In this document: piece after piece, positions 1 through 5,175 of the stretch
How positions within the stretch are numbered: the stretch's first letter is position 1
Layout: every line of letters starts with the position of its first letter
Origin: Chlamydiota bacterium
Lineage (GTDB): Bacteria > Auribacterota > UBA3054 > B51-G9
Assembly (NCBI GenBank): GCA_030596365.1
Contig: JAUVKG010000137.1
Span: 1-7,290, forward strand
Length of the DNA: 7,290 nt
Direction of reading: 5' to 3'
The notes under the pieces: generated by a model
What the model saw: the letters and a program-made list of their open reading frames with translations, nothing else
Told to the model about the DNA's origin: nothing
Databases searched by the model: none
Program-made: the position numbers and the translations under genes

Positions 1-999
1 TATTTTTGAAGCAAAAAGAGCTTTTCTAATCTCTCCGATAAATTCTTCTTTATCAATATCTGTTGCTTTAACAGGCCCGGTTAAGATTTTGCTTGCGGCA
101 ACACGTTCGTCTTTAATTGCTGAAAGACATCTTGCGAAAACGGCTTCTGCAATTGTCATAGTCGGCATACCGAGATCAAGAGCGCTTTGGCTTGTCCATT
201 TACCGGTACCTTTTTGACCGGCTGTATCGAGGATAATATCAACAACTGGTTCACCTGTTTCATCATCTTTTTTCACAAGGATTTCAGAAGTTATTTCTAT
301 TAAGTAACTATCGAGTTCTTCTTTATTCCATTCGGTAAAAACTTTTCCCATTTCTTCCGCAGACATATTCAACAAGTTTTTCATTAAAGAATACGATTCA
401 CAAATCATTTGCATATCGCCGTATTCAATTCCATTATGAACCATTTTAACGTAGTGGCCTGCACCATCGTTACCAAGCCATTCGCAGCACGGGCTTCCGT
501 CTTCAACTTTTGCAGCTATCGCCTGGAAAATAGGTTTAACAGCCGGCCATGCTTCAGGATTACCACCGGGCATAATTGATGGTCCGAGCAATGCACCTTC
601 TTCACCTCCTGAAACACCAGTACCGATAAATAGGATTCCTTTTTCTTCGAGATATTTTGTTCTGCGAATAGAATCAGGAAAATGAGAATTACCGCCGTCA
701 ATTATTATATCGCCTTTTTCAAGATAAGGTAAAACCTGTTCAATAAACGCGTCAACAGGCGCACCTGCTTTTACCATCAGCATCACTTTTCTCGGTCTTT
801 CCAAGTTATCGCAAAGATCCTGGACGGATTTACAACCGATAATATTTTTATCTTTTCCACGCCCTGTAACGAAATTTTCAACTTTTTGTACAGTTCTGTT
901 AAAAACGGCAACTGTAAAACCTTTGCTTTCCATGTTAAGCACAAGATTTTCTCCCATTACAGCGAGTCCTACGATTCCGATATCAGCTTTTTTTGACAT
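1..999 (-). CDS. gnd: 6-phosphogluconate dehydrogenase, decarboxylating (C-terminus cut by window edge)
   Basis: Cytosolic enzyme of the oxidative pentose phosphate pathway: 6-phosphogluconate + NADP+ gives ribulose 5-phosphate + CO2 + NADPH. The frame is open from ATG at 999 to base 1, giving 333 residues of a family usually about 470 long, so the missing part is only the window edge. Visible: nucleotide-binding GLAVMG (11-16); NRT (34-36), whose Arg typically selects NADP; the substrate loop SGG (130-132); the catalytic segment K185, H188, N189, E192, Y193, with the spacing of characterised 6PGDH; KGTGKW (263-268); and R290. The start is fixed by AGGAG 7 nt upstream and by the glycine motif beginning at residue 8. 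It is the last visible gene of the uronate locus, 243 bp after the LarA homologue. Its presence here, rather than among pentose phosphate genes, suggests that 6-phosphogluconate is made by the locus. The family is certain; its dedication to uronate breakdown is inferred. Confidence 0.96.
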   Translation of the reverse strand, partial: MSKKADIGIVGLAVMGENLVLNMESKGFTVAVFNRTVQKVENFVTGRGKDKNIIGCKSVQDLCDNLERPRKVMLMVKAGAPVDAFIEQVLPYLEKGDIIIDGGNSHFPDSIRRTKYLEEKGILFIGTGVSGGEEGALLGPSIMPGGNPEAWPAVKPIFQAIAAKVEDGSPCCEWLGNDGAGHYVKMVHNGIEYGDMQMICESYSLMKNLLNMSAEEMGKVFTEWNKEELDSYLIEITSEILVKKDDETGEPVVDIILDTAGQKGTGKWTSQSALDLGMPTMTIAEAVFARCLSAIKDERVAASKILTGPVKATDIDKEEFIGEIRKALFASKI

Positions 1000-1006
1000 T
1001 TTTTTA

Positions 1007-1011
1007 CTCCT
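1007..1011 (-). promoter_or_regulatory. Shine-Dalgarno of gnd
   Basis: Minus strand reads AGGAG, then 7 nt of A-rich spacer, then ATG at 999. It is one of only two clear ribosome binding sites in the window and confirms the gnd start. Confidence 0.8.
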
Positions 1012-1034
1012 GTTTTTATGTTTTATTATATTTT

Positions 1035-1050
1035 TTTTATGGACATAAAA
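1035..1050. repeat. Perfect 16-bp palindrome upstream of gnd
   Basis: TTTTATG-GA-CATAAAA has 7-bp arms around a 2-bp centre and lies 36-51 bp upstream of the gnd ATG, next to the GC-rich hairpin repeat that starts at 1051. The position would suit an operator or a small RNA hairpin, but no regulator or promoter can be named. Confidence 0.45.
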
Positions 1051-1096
1051 CCACCCCGCCCTTCGGGCACCCATCCTAAAACAGGAGGGGAGTTTA
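1051..1096. repeat. GC-rich double-hairpin dispersed repeat, copy A
   Basis: A 46-bp element starting CCACCCCGCCC, with a small stem GCCC-TTC-GGGC followed by a 7-bp stem (1070-1076 with 1084-1090, one mismatch). It matches the element at 6618-6663 at 45 of 46 positions. It stands out as GC-rich in an AT-rich spacer. There is no coding signal and no U-run that would make it a standard terminator. Confidence 0.85.
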
Positions 1097-1194
1097 ATGG
1101 ACCTAATGGACACAATGGACGCCGCCCGCTAAATTTGTGGTTTGTTTTGTTTGTTTTGTCTGTTTTGTCTGTTTGGTTTATTTTGTCCATTCTG
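1096..1194. repeat. Two arrays of degenerate 9-bp tandem repeats
   Basis: Plus strand: three units of AATGGACNN (1096-1122), a 18-bp GC-rich spacer, then six units of a 9-bp T/G-rich repeat of the type TTTGTTTTG, TCTGTTTTG (1141-1194), the last drifting to TCCATTCTG. The final unit is roughly the reverse complement of the first array's unit. The period of nine is exact across both arrays. Because nine is a multiple of three, the minus strand stays open as a repetitive K/T/N-rich frame, which is not judged a gene. Confidence 0.75.
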
Positions 1195-1208
1195 TTGCTT
1201 TGCAACAG
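1192..1208. repeat. Short perfect stem-loop downstream of the larA homologue
   Basis: CTGTTGC-TTT-GCAACAG: a 7-bp stem with a 3-nt loop, directly beyond the longer hairpin at 1211-1249 in the direction of transcription. There is no T-tract after it, so intrinsic termination is not supported. An RNA-processing or 3'-stabilising role is possible. Confidence 0.5.
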
Positions 1209-1210
1209 TC

Positions 1211-1249
1211 GCATTAAATGCCGCGATATTTTCGCGGCAGTATTAATGC
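1211..1249 (-). repeat. Two-part stem-loop overlapping the larA stop codon
   Basis: Arms GCATTAA (1211-1217) and TTAATGC (1243-1249) enclose GCCGCG (1220-1225) and CGCGGC (1233-1238), giving a long interrupted stem around an AT loop. The TAA stop of the LarA homologue (1243-1245) lies inside the 5' arm of the transcript hairpin. It lacks a following U-run. It could be a weak attenuator, a 3'-end stabiliser or a dispersed repeat that landed at the gene end. Confidence 0.6.
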
Positions 1250-2502
1250 ACTCCATATTTCCACAATCCGATAGCCGGATTGGAAATAAAGAAAATTTCT
1301 TCACCATCCGGCATTACGTTATATCCTTCATCAAGTTTATCCGGGTTATATTTTTCAATCATTTCATCAAGATTCGCGTAATTAAAATTAACGCTTTCAA
1401 TTTCTTCTTTAGATAAACTTCCCGGACAATATGTAATTTTGAATCTGTTTTCCGAAGAGCCGTGAATCAAATGAGCAGCTGCGCTTAAATTATTTTTTAA
1501 ATCATCATTGTTTTCAACTGCTTCCAAAACTTCAGGTGTTGTTGTGTAGCCATATTTTCTTATAAGCCTGTCTATTTCTTTGTCTTCGCCGAATTCTTTC
1601 AGTCCCGGTGCAAGAACAATTAATTCTCCATCATCAGCGATAGCCATTCTTGTCCGATAAATACTTTTGTTACCCAGCCAAGTGCTTTTAAATTCTTCCG
1701 GATCAAGGTAGACCACAACTTTTTTTAATGGTTTCTCAAGAACTTTGAAATTTACTTTTAACGATAGTTTGGATGCTTCATAAAAACATTCAGCGTCATC
1801 ACCGGAAAAAACTCCATTCAGTTTCATCCCGCCATCATCTCCCTGGCTTAACACCGTTTGAATATAAACGATCGGTAAATCATTTGTGAAATTGTCAGAA
1901 CCGTAATTCAATACCGCACGAACAGGTGTATCGGCTTTACCCATAATTCTTTCCATTCCATAAACAGCGCCAAGGAAATGACTATTGTTGATGCCTTCTG
2001 CACCGCCTGTACCAACGAAAATATTTTTGTTGTAGTTTGCCATTCCAACTACTTCATGAGGAACGACCTGTCCTATGGAAAGGATTAAATCATAGTTTCC
2101 TTCGATAAGCAATTTATTAATTTGTACCGGGAACGGGCGGTTAATTTTTCCTTCCGAAACTTTTTCAACAAACTCGGCGGGTACTTCACCAACATTTACG
2201 ACATCGTTTCTCCAATCATGTTCTCTAAAAAGGTTTAGAGGAATTTCGCCGAACATTTTTTTAATTTCATTTTCTTTCATTGGAAAATGAGTTCCGAGAG
2301 CGGGTAAAATATCTGTAATTTTATCGCCATAAAATTGATAAGCGTATTCAGTTATTTCACCTGCACGTGAATGATACCTTGTAAAGTCCGGAGGAATGAT
2401 CAGGATTTTTTTCTTTTCGCTGATATTCCCGAGAATTTCAAAAATTATATTTTTGAGTTCGTCGGAAGAGATTTCATTTGTTTTTTTTGAATAATAAAGC
2501 AT
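1243..2502 (-). CDS. LarA-superfamily nickel-pincer hydroxyacid racemase/epimerase; possible D-gluconate (mannonate) 2-epimerase
   Basis: A 419-residue protein, close to the length of lactate racemase LarA (about 425). Visible LarA hallmarks are DFTR (39-42), GTH (70-72, the catalytic-His position), EHD (94-96), PH149, K159 and H175. The steps 149+10=159 and 159+16=175 match H174, K184 and H200 of Lactiplantibacillus LarA: the catalytic His, the Lys that carries the pincer cofactor, and the nickel-ligand His. The metal centre therefore looks intact, and the protein should need LarB/LarC/LarE, which are not in the window. The family inverts the alpha-hydroxyl carbon of hydroxyacids, and members include lactate, malate and hydroxyglutarate racemases and D-gluconate 2-epimerases. 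Between uronate genes and gnd, mannonate/gluconate 2-epimerisation is the best guess. There is no Shine-Dalgarno; the start is the first ATG after a stop-rich stretch and keeps the whole N-terminal domain. Family confident, substrate inferred. Confidence 0.9.
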   Translation of the reverse strand: MLYYSKKTNEISSDELKNIIFEILGNISEKKKILIIPPDFTRYHSRAGEITEYAYQFYGDKITDILPALGTHFPMKENEIKKMFGEIPLNLFREHDWRNDVVNVGEVPAEFVEKVSEGKINRPFPVQINKLLIEGNYDLILSIGQVVPHEVVGMANYNKNIFVGTGGAEGINNSHFLGAVYGMERIMGKADTPVRAVLNYGSDNFTNDLPIVYIQTVLSQGDDGGMKLNGVFSGDDAECFYEASKLSLKVNFKVLEKPLKKVVVYLDPEEFKSTWLGNKSIYRTRMAIADDGELIVLAPGLKEFGEDKEIDRLIRKYGYTTTPEVLEAVENNDDLKNNLSAAAHLIHGSSENRFKITYCPGSLSKEEIESVNFNYANLDEMIEKYNPDKLDEGYNVMPDGEEIFFISNPAIGLWKYGVH

Positions 2503-2503
2503 A

Positions 2504-2520
2504 AATTTGTTTCACAAATT
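2504..2520. repeat. Inverted repeat immediately before the larA-homologue start
   Basis: AATTTGT-TTC-ACAAATT, 7-bp arms with a 3-bp centre, ends one base before the ATG region (start at 2502). In the transcript it would form a small hairpin exactly where a ribosome binding site is expected, and no such site is seen. It could be an operator, a translation control hairpin or chance in AT-rich DNA. Confidence 0.4.
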
Positions 2521-2735
2521 AAATTGATCTAATTGATCTAATTTCTAATATTACATCCCCTTAACCCCCTTCAAAGGGGGAATAATCATGACCAATGAAC
2601 AAAATTCAAAATCCAAACACACGCTAAAGCGTGGACTCCAACAATTTAAAAAAGATATTCTTCTTTTGCTTATTTCTTCTTATTGTTTATTGGAATTTAT
2701 TTGTTATTTATTATTTGTATTTTGAAATTTTGGCT

Positions 2736-2751
2736 CGCACTTGGAAGTGCG
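2736..2751. repeat. Perfect stem-loop just after the kinase stop codon
   Basis: CGCACTT-GG-AAGTGCG, a 7-bp stem with a 2-nt centre, begins two bases beyond the TAA at 2754-2756. A short mixed tract rather than a U-run follows in the transcript, so it is recorded as a stem-loop repeat and not as an intrinsic terminator. Confidence 0.55.
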
Positions 2752-2753
2752 GC

Positions 2754-3833
2754 TTACCTTCGTACCCTTGCATTACCTTCCCATATACTCCATACCTGTT
2801 CTTCATCTGCGGGTTGAGCATAATCTGTCATCATAGTTGCAGCTAAAGCACCACACGCCCAACCGAATTGGATCCATTTTTCCGATTCCATTTGTTTTAG
2901 GATTGCATAAAGTAGTCCGCCCACAAAACCATCGCCGCCGCCTATTCTGTCTAACACCCCGATTTCGCGTGGTTTTACGATATGCCATTCTTCGTCTACC
3001 CAAATAACGGCGCCCCACAAATGACAATTAGCGTTAACGACTTCCCTCAATGTTGTAGCGAAAACAGAAGTATTCGGGAATCTTTTTTTTGCGTTTTCGA
3101 TCATAATTTTAAAGGAATCCAATTTTTCTGAAATGTTTTCTCCGCCGGCTTCGGGACCTTTTAAATTCAGGCACAATTGAAAATCTTCTTCATTGCCTAC
3201 AAGAATATCTGACAATTCCGCAATTTCTGTAAACGCATTGTGTAACTCTTCTTCCCGACCTGCCCAGAACGAAGCGCGATGATTAAGGTCGAAAGAGATT
3301 AACGTCCTATTTTTTTTCGCAATTCTCGCTATTTCCAGACAAAATTTACTTGTTTCCGTTGAAAGAGCAGCGATTAATCCTGACAGGTGCACACATTGAA
3401 CGCCTTCTTCTGCAAAAATACGTTCAAGATCAAACTCTTCTACTGATAATCCTAAACCTACTTCACCGGCACGATCATTCTGAACTCTTGGTCCCCTATT
3501 TCCGAATCCGCTATCAGCAATATTAAATTGATGGCGATGCCCCCATGGACTTCCCTGTTCAACTTCCGCGCCTTCGAAATCGATATGCCGGGAAGCCAGA
3601 TTATCTTTAATAAAACGTGAGATAGGGCTGTCTTTAACAAATCGGGTAAGAATTTTTACAGGCAACCCCAAAGATGAGGATACAGTTGCAACATTAGATT
3701 CCGCACTTGTCGCCTGCATTTTAAATGTATCACTTGCGTGTACGGGTTGTCTGTCAGCGGGAGTAATTCTTACGCCCATACTGGTTGGAGTTAATAAAGC
3801 ATATTTGCAGTTGGTTTTTAAAATTAATGACAT
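2754..3833 (-). CDS. kdgK: PfkB-family sugar kinase, 2-keto-3-deoxygluconate kinase-like (gluconate possible)
   Basis: A 359-residue ribokinase-fold kinase that phosphorylates a sugar or sugar acid with ATP. Visible: the N-terminal strand with SMGVR (18-22), the substrate lid SNVAT (46-50), RAGEVG (121-126), FDLNHR (181-186), the Mg/phosphate motif NEED (214-217), and the PfkB C-terminal signature DRIGGGDGF (295-303) with catalytic base D301 and anion-hole glycines 298-300. DRIGGGD and FDLNHR are the forms usual in KDG kinases. However, the substrate segment usually written DRAGSAFS reads DRAGEVGL, and the lid lacks the usual GGAE, so the pocket may differ. If the substrate is KDG, the product is KDPG. 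If it is gluconate, the product is 6-phosphogluconate for the adjacent gnd. The start is set by AGGAG 5 nt upstream. It lies 214 bp after the SDR gene. Family certain; the symbol is a best guess. Confidence 0.88.
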   Translation of the reverse strand: MSLILKTNCKYALLTPTSMGVRITPADRQPVHASDTFKMQATSAESNVATVSSSLGLPVKILTRFVKDSPISRFIKDNLASRHIDFEGAEVEQGSPWGHRHQFNIADSGFGNRGPRVQNDRAGEVGLGLSVEEFDLERIFAEEGVQCVHLSGLIAALSTETSKFCLEIARIAKKNRTLISFDLNHRASFWAGREEELHNAFTEIAELSDILVGNEEDFQLCLNLKGPEAGGENISEKLDSFKIMIENAKKRFPNTSVFATTLREVVNANCHLWGAVIWVDEEWHIVKPREIGVLDRIGGGDGFVGGLLYAILKQMESEKWIQFGWACGALAATMMTDYAQPADEEQVWSIWEGNARVRR

Positions 3834-3838
3834 TTTGT

Positions 3839-3843
3839 CTCCT
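3839..3843 (-). promoter_or_regulatory. Shine-Dalgarno of the PfkB kinase
   Basis: Minus strand reads AGGAG, then 5 nt, then ATG at 3833. This is the second clear ribosome binding site of the window and fixes the kinase start. Confidence 0.8.
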
Positions 3844-4047
3844 ATTTATTTAAATTCCAATAATCAAATAATAAATCACAAATAAATTCCAAAACTCAAA
3901 TAAAAAAAATGAAGAAAACAAAATCCATTTTTACTGTTTTTTTGTTGTTTATTTTTTGTCGTTTGTTTTTTTGTTATTTATTTGTAGTTTATAGTTTGTT
4001 GTTTGTTATTTATTTGTTATTTATTATTTGAGTTTTGTTATTTTCTT
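3844..4047. repeat. Low-complexity A-rich/T-rich spacer with long inverted repeat
   Basis: The plus strand switches from A-rich (to about 3930) to T-rich (to 4047). CAAAACTCAAATAA at 3890-3903 has an exact 14-bp reverse complement at 4024-4037. The T-rich half includes a 23-bp stretch (4008-4030) identical to 2695-2717. Short units such as AAATTCCAA recur. No gene or recognisable promoter is visible here. Confidence 0.6.
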
Positions 4048-4869
4048 TTATACTCCTGAGAAAGCGTTAAATCCACCGTCAACAGGAATTATTACTCCTG
4101 TAATAAATTTCGAAACATCCGACAGCAAAAATAATAATGATCCTTGCAGTTCTTCCGGTTCACCGAATCGTCCCATTGGAGTATTATTAAGAATTTTATG
4201 TCCTCTTTCAGTTAATTCACCGGTTTTTTCATCAGTCAGTAAAAATCTGTTTTGATTGGTAAGAAAAAAGCCGGGTGCTATGGCGTTAACTCTTACTCCT
4301 GTTTTAGCGAGATGCACAGCAAGCCATTCTGTAAAATTATTTATAGCGCATTTTGCGCCTGAATAAGCCGGAATTTTTGTTAGTGGTTTAAAAGCGTTCA
4401 TAGAGGAAATATTTAGAATCGCACCTTTTTTCTGCTTAACCATGTCCGTTCCAAAAACCATTGACGGCAAAACAGTTCCGATAATATTCAAATCAAAAAC
4501 AAATTTAAAACCGTCAGTGTCAATTCCGAAAAAAGAGTTATCTAAATTATCAGAATCATCACCTGACAATGCTTCTATTTTTGTGGTTGCTTTGGGTGAA
4601 TTACCACCTGCAGCGTTAATAAGAATATCTACGGGTCCCCATTTTTCGTTAATAATTTTTTTAGATTCCAGGAGGACATTTTTGTCAAGAACGTCGCTTT
4701 TCAAACTAATAATATTTTCGTTTGAAATATTTTCATCGACTATTCTGTCAAGAATTGCGACTTTTGCGCCAACGCTTTCAAGAGCATCAACAAAATATTT
4801 ACCGAGCACGCCGTTACCGCCTGTAATTACACAGACTTTTCCATTTAGGTCATTAAAAGATAGATTCAT
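4048..4869 (-). CDS. uxuB: SDR-type D-mannonate oxidoreductase (fructuronate reductase)
   Basis: A 273-residue classical short-chain dehydrogenase that interconverts D-fructuronate and D-mannonate with NAD(P)H, the step after UxaC in glucuronate breakdown. Visible: the cofactor motif TGGNGVLG (16-23); acidic D41 at the end of the second strand, which favours NAD(H); NAAG (85-88); N128; catalytic S156, Y169 and K173 (YSGAK) with the normal 13-residue Ser-Tyr spacing; and APG (198-200). The KATT, SSMNAF and GFFLTNQNRF segments resemble the SDR-type UxuB of Bacillus and relatives, and differ from the larger polyol-dehydrogenase UxuB of Escherichia coli. The ATG at 4869 puts the glycine motif at its usual distance from the N-terminus. 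No Shine-Dalgarno is seen; AT-rich heptamer repeats run right up to the start. The locus position, between uxaC and a kinase, supports the call. A gluconate 5-dehydrogenase-like role is a less likely alternative. Confidence 0.9.
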   Translation of the reverse strand: MNLSFNDLNGKVCVITGGNGVLGKYFVDALESVGAKVAILDRIVDENISNENIISLKSDVLDKNVLLESKKIINEKWGPVDILINAAGGNSPKATTKIEALSGDDSDNLDNSFFGIDTDGFKFVFDLNIIGTVLPSMVFGTDMVKQKKGAILNISSMNAFKPLTKIPAYSGAKCAINNFTEWLAVHLAKTGVRVNAIAPGFFLTNQNRFLLTDEKTGELTERGHKILNNTPMGRFGEPEELQGSLLFLLSDVSKFITGVIIPVDGGFNAFSGV

Positions 4870-5175
4870 AAGTATAAAGTTTAAAGTTAAAGGTTAAAAG
4901 TTAAAAGTTTAATGGGTTCGCATAGCGCCCGGCGCATGCCGGGTAAGGTTTAAGGTTATTCTATTTATCATTTATTATTTATTATTTATAATTTATCAAT
5001 TATTAATACACACCCCGCCCTTTCGGGCACCCCTCTCCCCGAGGGAATACTCGGGATCTTCGACAAGAGGGGATTTTACTTGGATATGACCATGAGTACA
5101 TGTTATTTCATAGTTGTCCCAAATGATTTTGTAAAAATTATTCTTTGTGTCTTTGTGCCTTTGTGGCTGATATTA
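4870..5175. repeat. 306-bp intergenic mosaic of repeats between uxaC and uxuB
   Basis: No credible gene. From the uxuB side: a tract of degenerate AAAGTTA-type units (about 4875-4912), the hairpin CCCGGC-GCAT-GCCGGG (4928-4943), an ATTTATT-type low-complexity tract (about 4958-5000), a rearranged copy of the GC-rich double hairpin (5011-5078), a unique-looking stretch (5079-5135), and a CTTTGTG tandem repeat (about 5142-5167) that runs almost to the uxaC stop. A weak minus-strand frame reads through part of it but lacks a start codon. Confidence 0.7.
5011..5078. repeat. GC-rich double-hairpin dispersed repeat, copy B (with inserted inner hairpin)
   Basis: It starts with the same CACCCCGCCC...TTCGGGCACCCCTC as copies A and C. 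The outer stem CCCCTCT (5030-5036) / AGAGGGG (5066-5072) then encloses about 29 bp carrying a further stem CCCGAG (5038-5043) / CTCGGG (5050-5055). It reads as a variant of the same element with an expanded loop, and is structurally the most elaborate of the three copies. Confidence 0.75.

Larger units (their letters stand above)
2503..2753. repeat. Intergenic repeat mosaic between kinase and larA homologue
   Basis: This 251-bp spacer has no credible gene. It contains the tandem AATTGATCT pair at 2522-2539, a CCCCCT-TCAA-AGGGGG hairpin (2565-2580), a CACGC-TAAA-GCGTG hairpin (2620-2633), a T-rich tract with a 23-bp segment (2695-2717) repeated exactly at 4008-4030, and the CGCACTT-GG-AAGTGCG hairpin next to the kinase stop. 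Such mixtures of short hairpin motifs are typical of dispersed intergenic repeats in Bacteroidota-like genomes. Confidence 0.65.

Noticed and set aside
1026..1307. Minus-strand open frame of 93 codons with a K/T/N repeat
   Set aside because: It overlaps the C-terminus of the larA homologue in another frame and is made mostly of the hairpin repeat and the 9-bp arrays. The period of nine keeps the frame open without selection.
1018..1416. Plus-strand open frame of 132 codons
   Set aside because: It runs antisense across the larA homologue's 3' end and through repeats; composition is hydrophobic because of T-rich DNA and no domain is visible.
2736..2751. Intrinsic terminator after the kinase
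   Set aside because: The stem is good but is not followed by a U-run in the transcript direction, so it was recorded only as a stem-loop.
4442..4897. Plus-strand open frame of 151 codons opposite uxuB
   Set aside because: It is antisense to a gene with a complete set of SDR motifs and shows no recognisable domain; it is a shadow of the coding strand.
4996..5171. Minus-strand frame through the uxaC-uxuB spacer, open for roughly 55 codons and containing WDNYEITCTHGHIQVKSP
   Set aside because: It has no start codon and crosses two different repeat elements. It looks like readable repeat DNA rather than a gene, though a decayed coding relic cannot be excluded.
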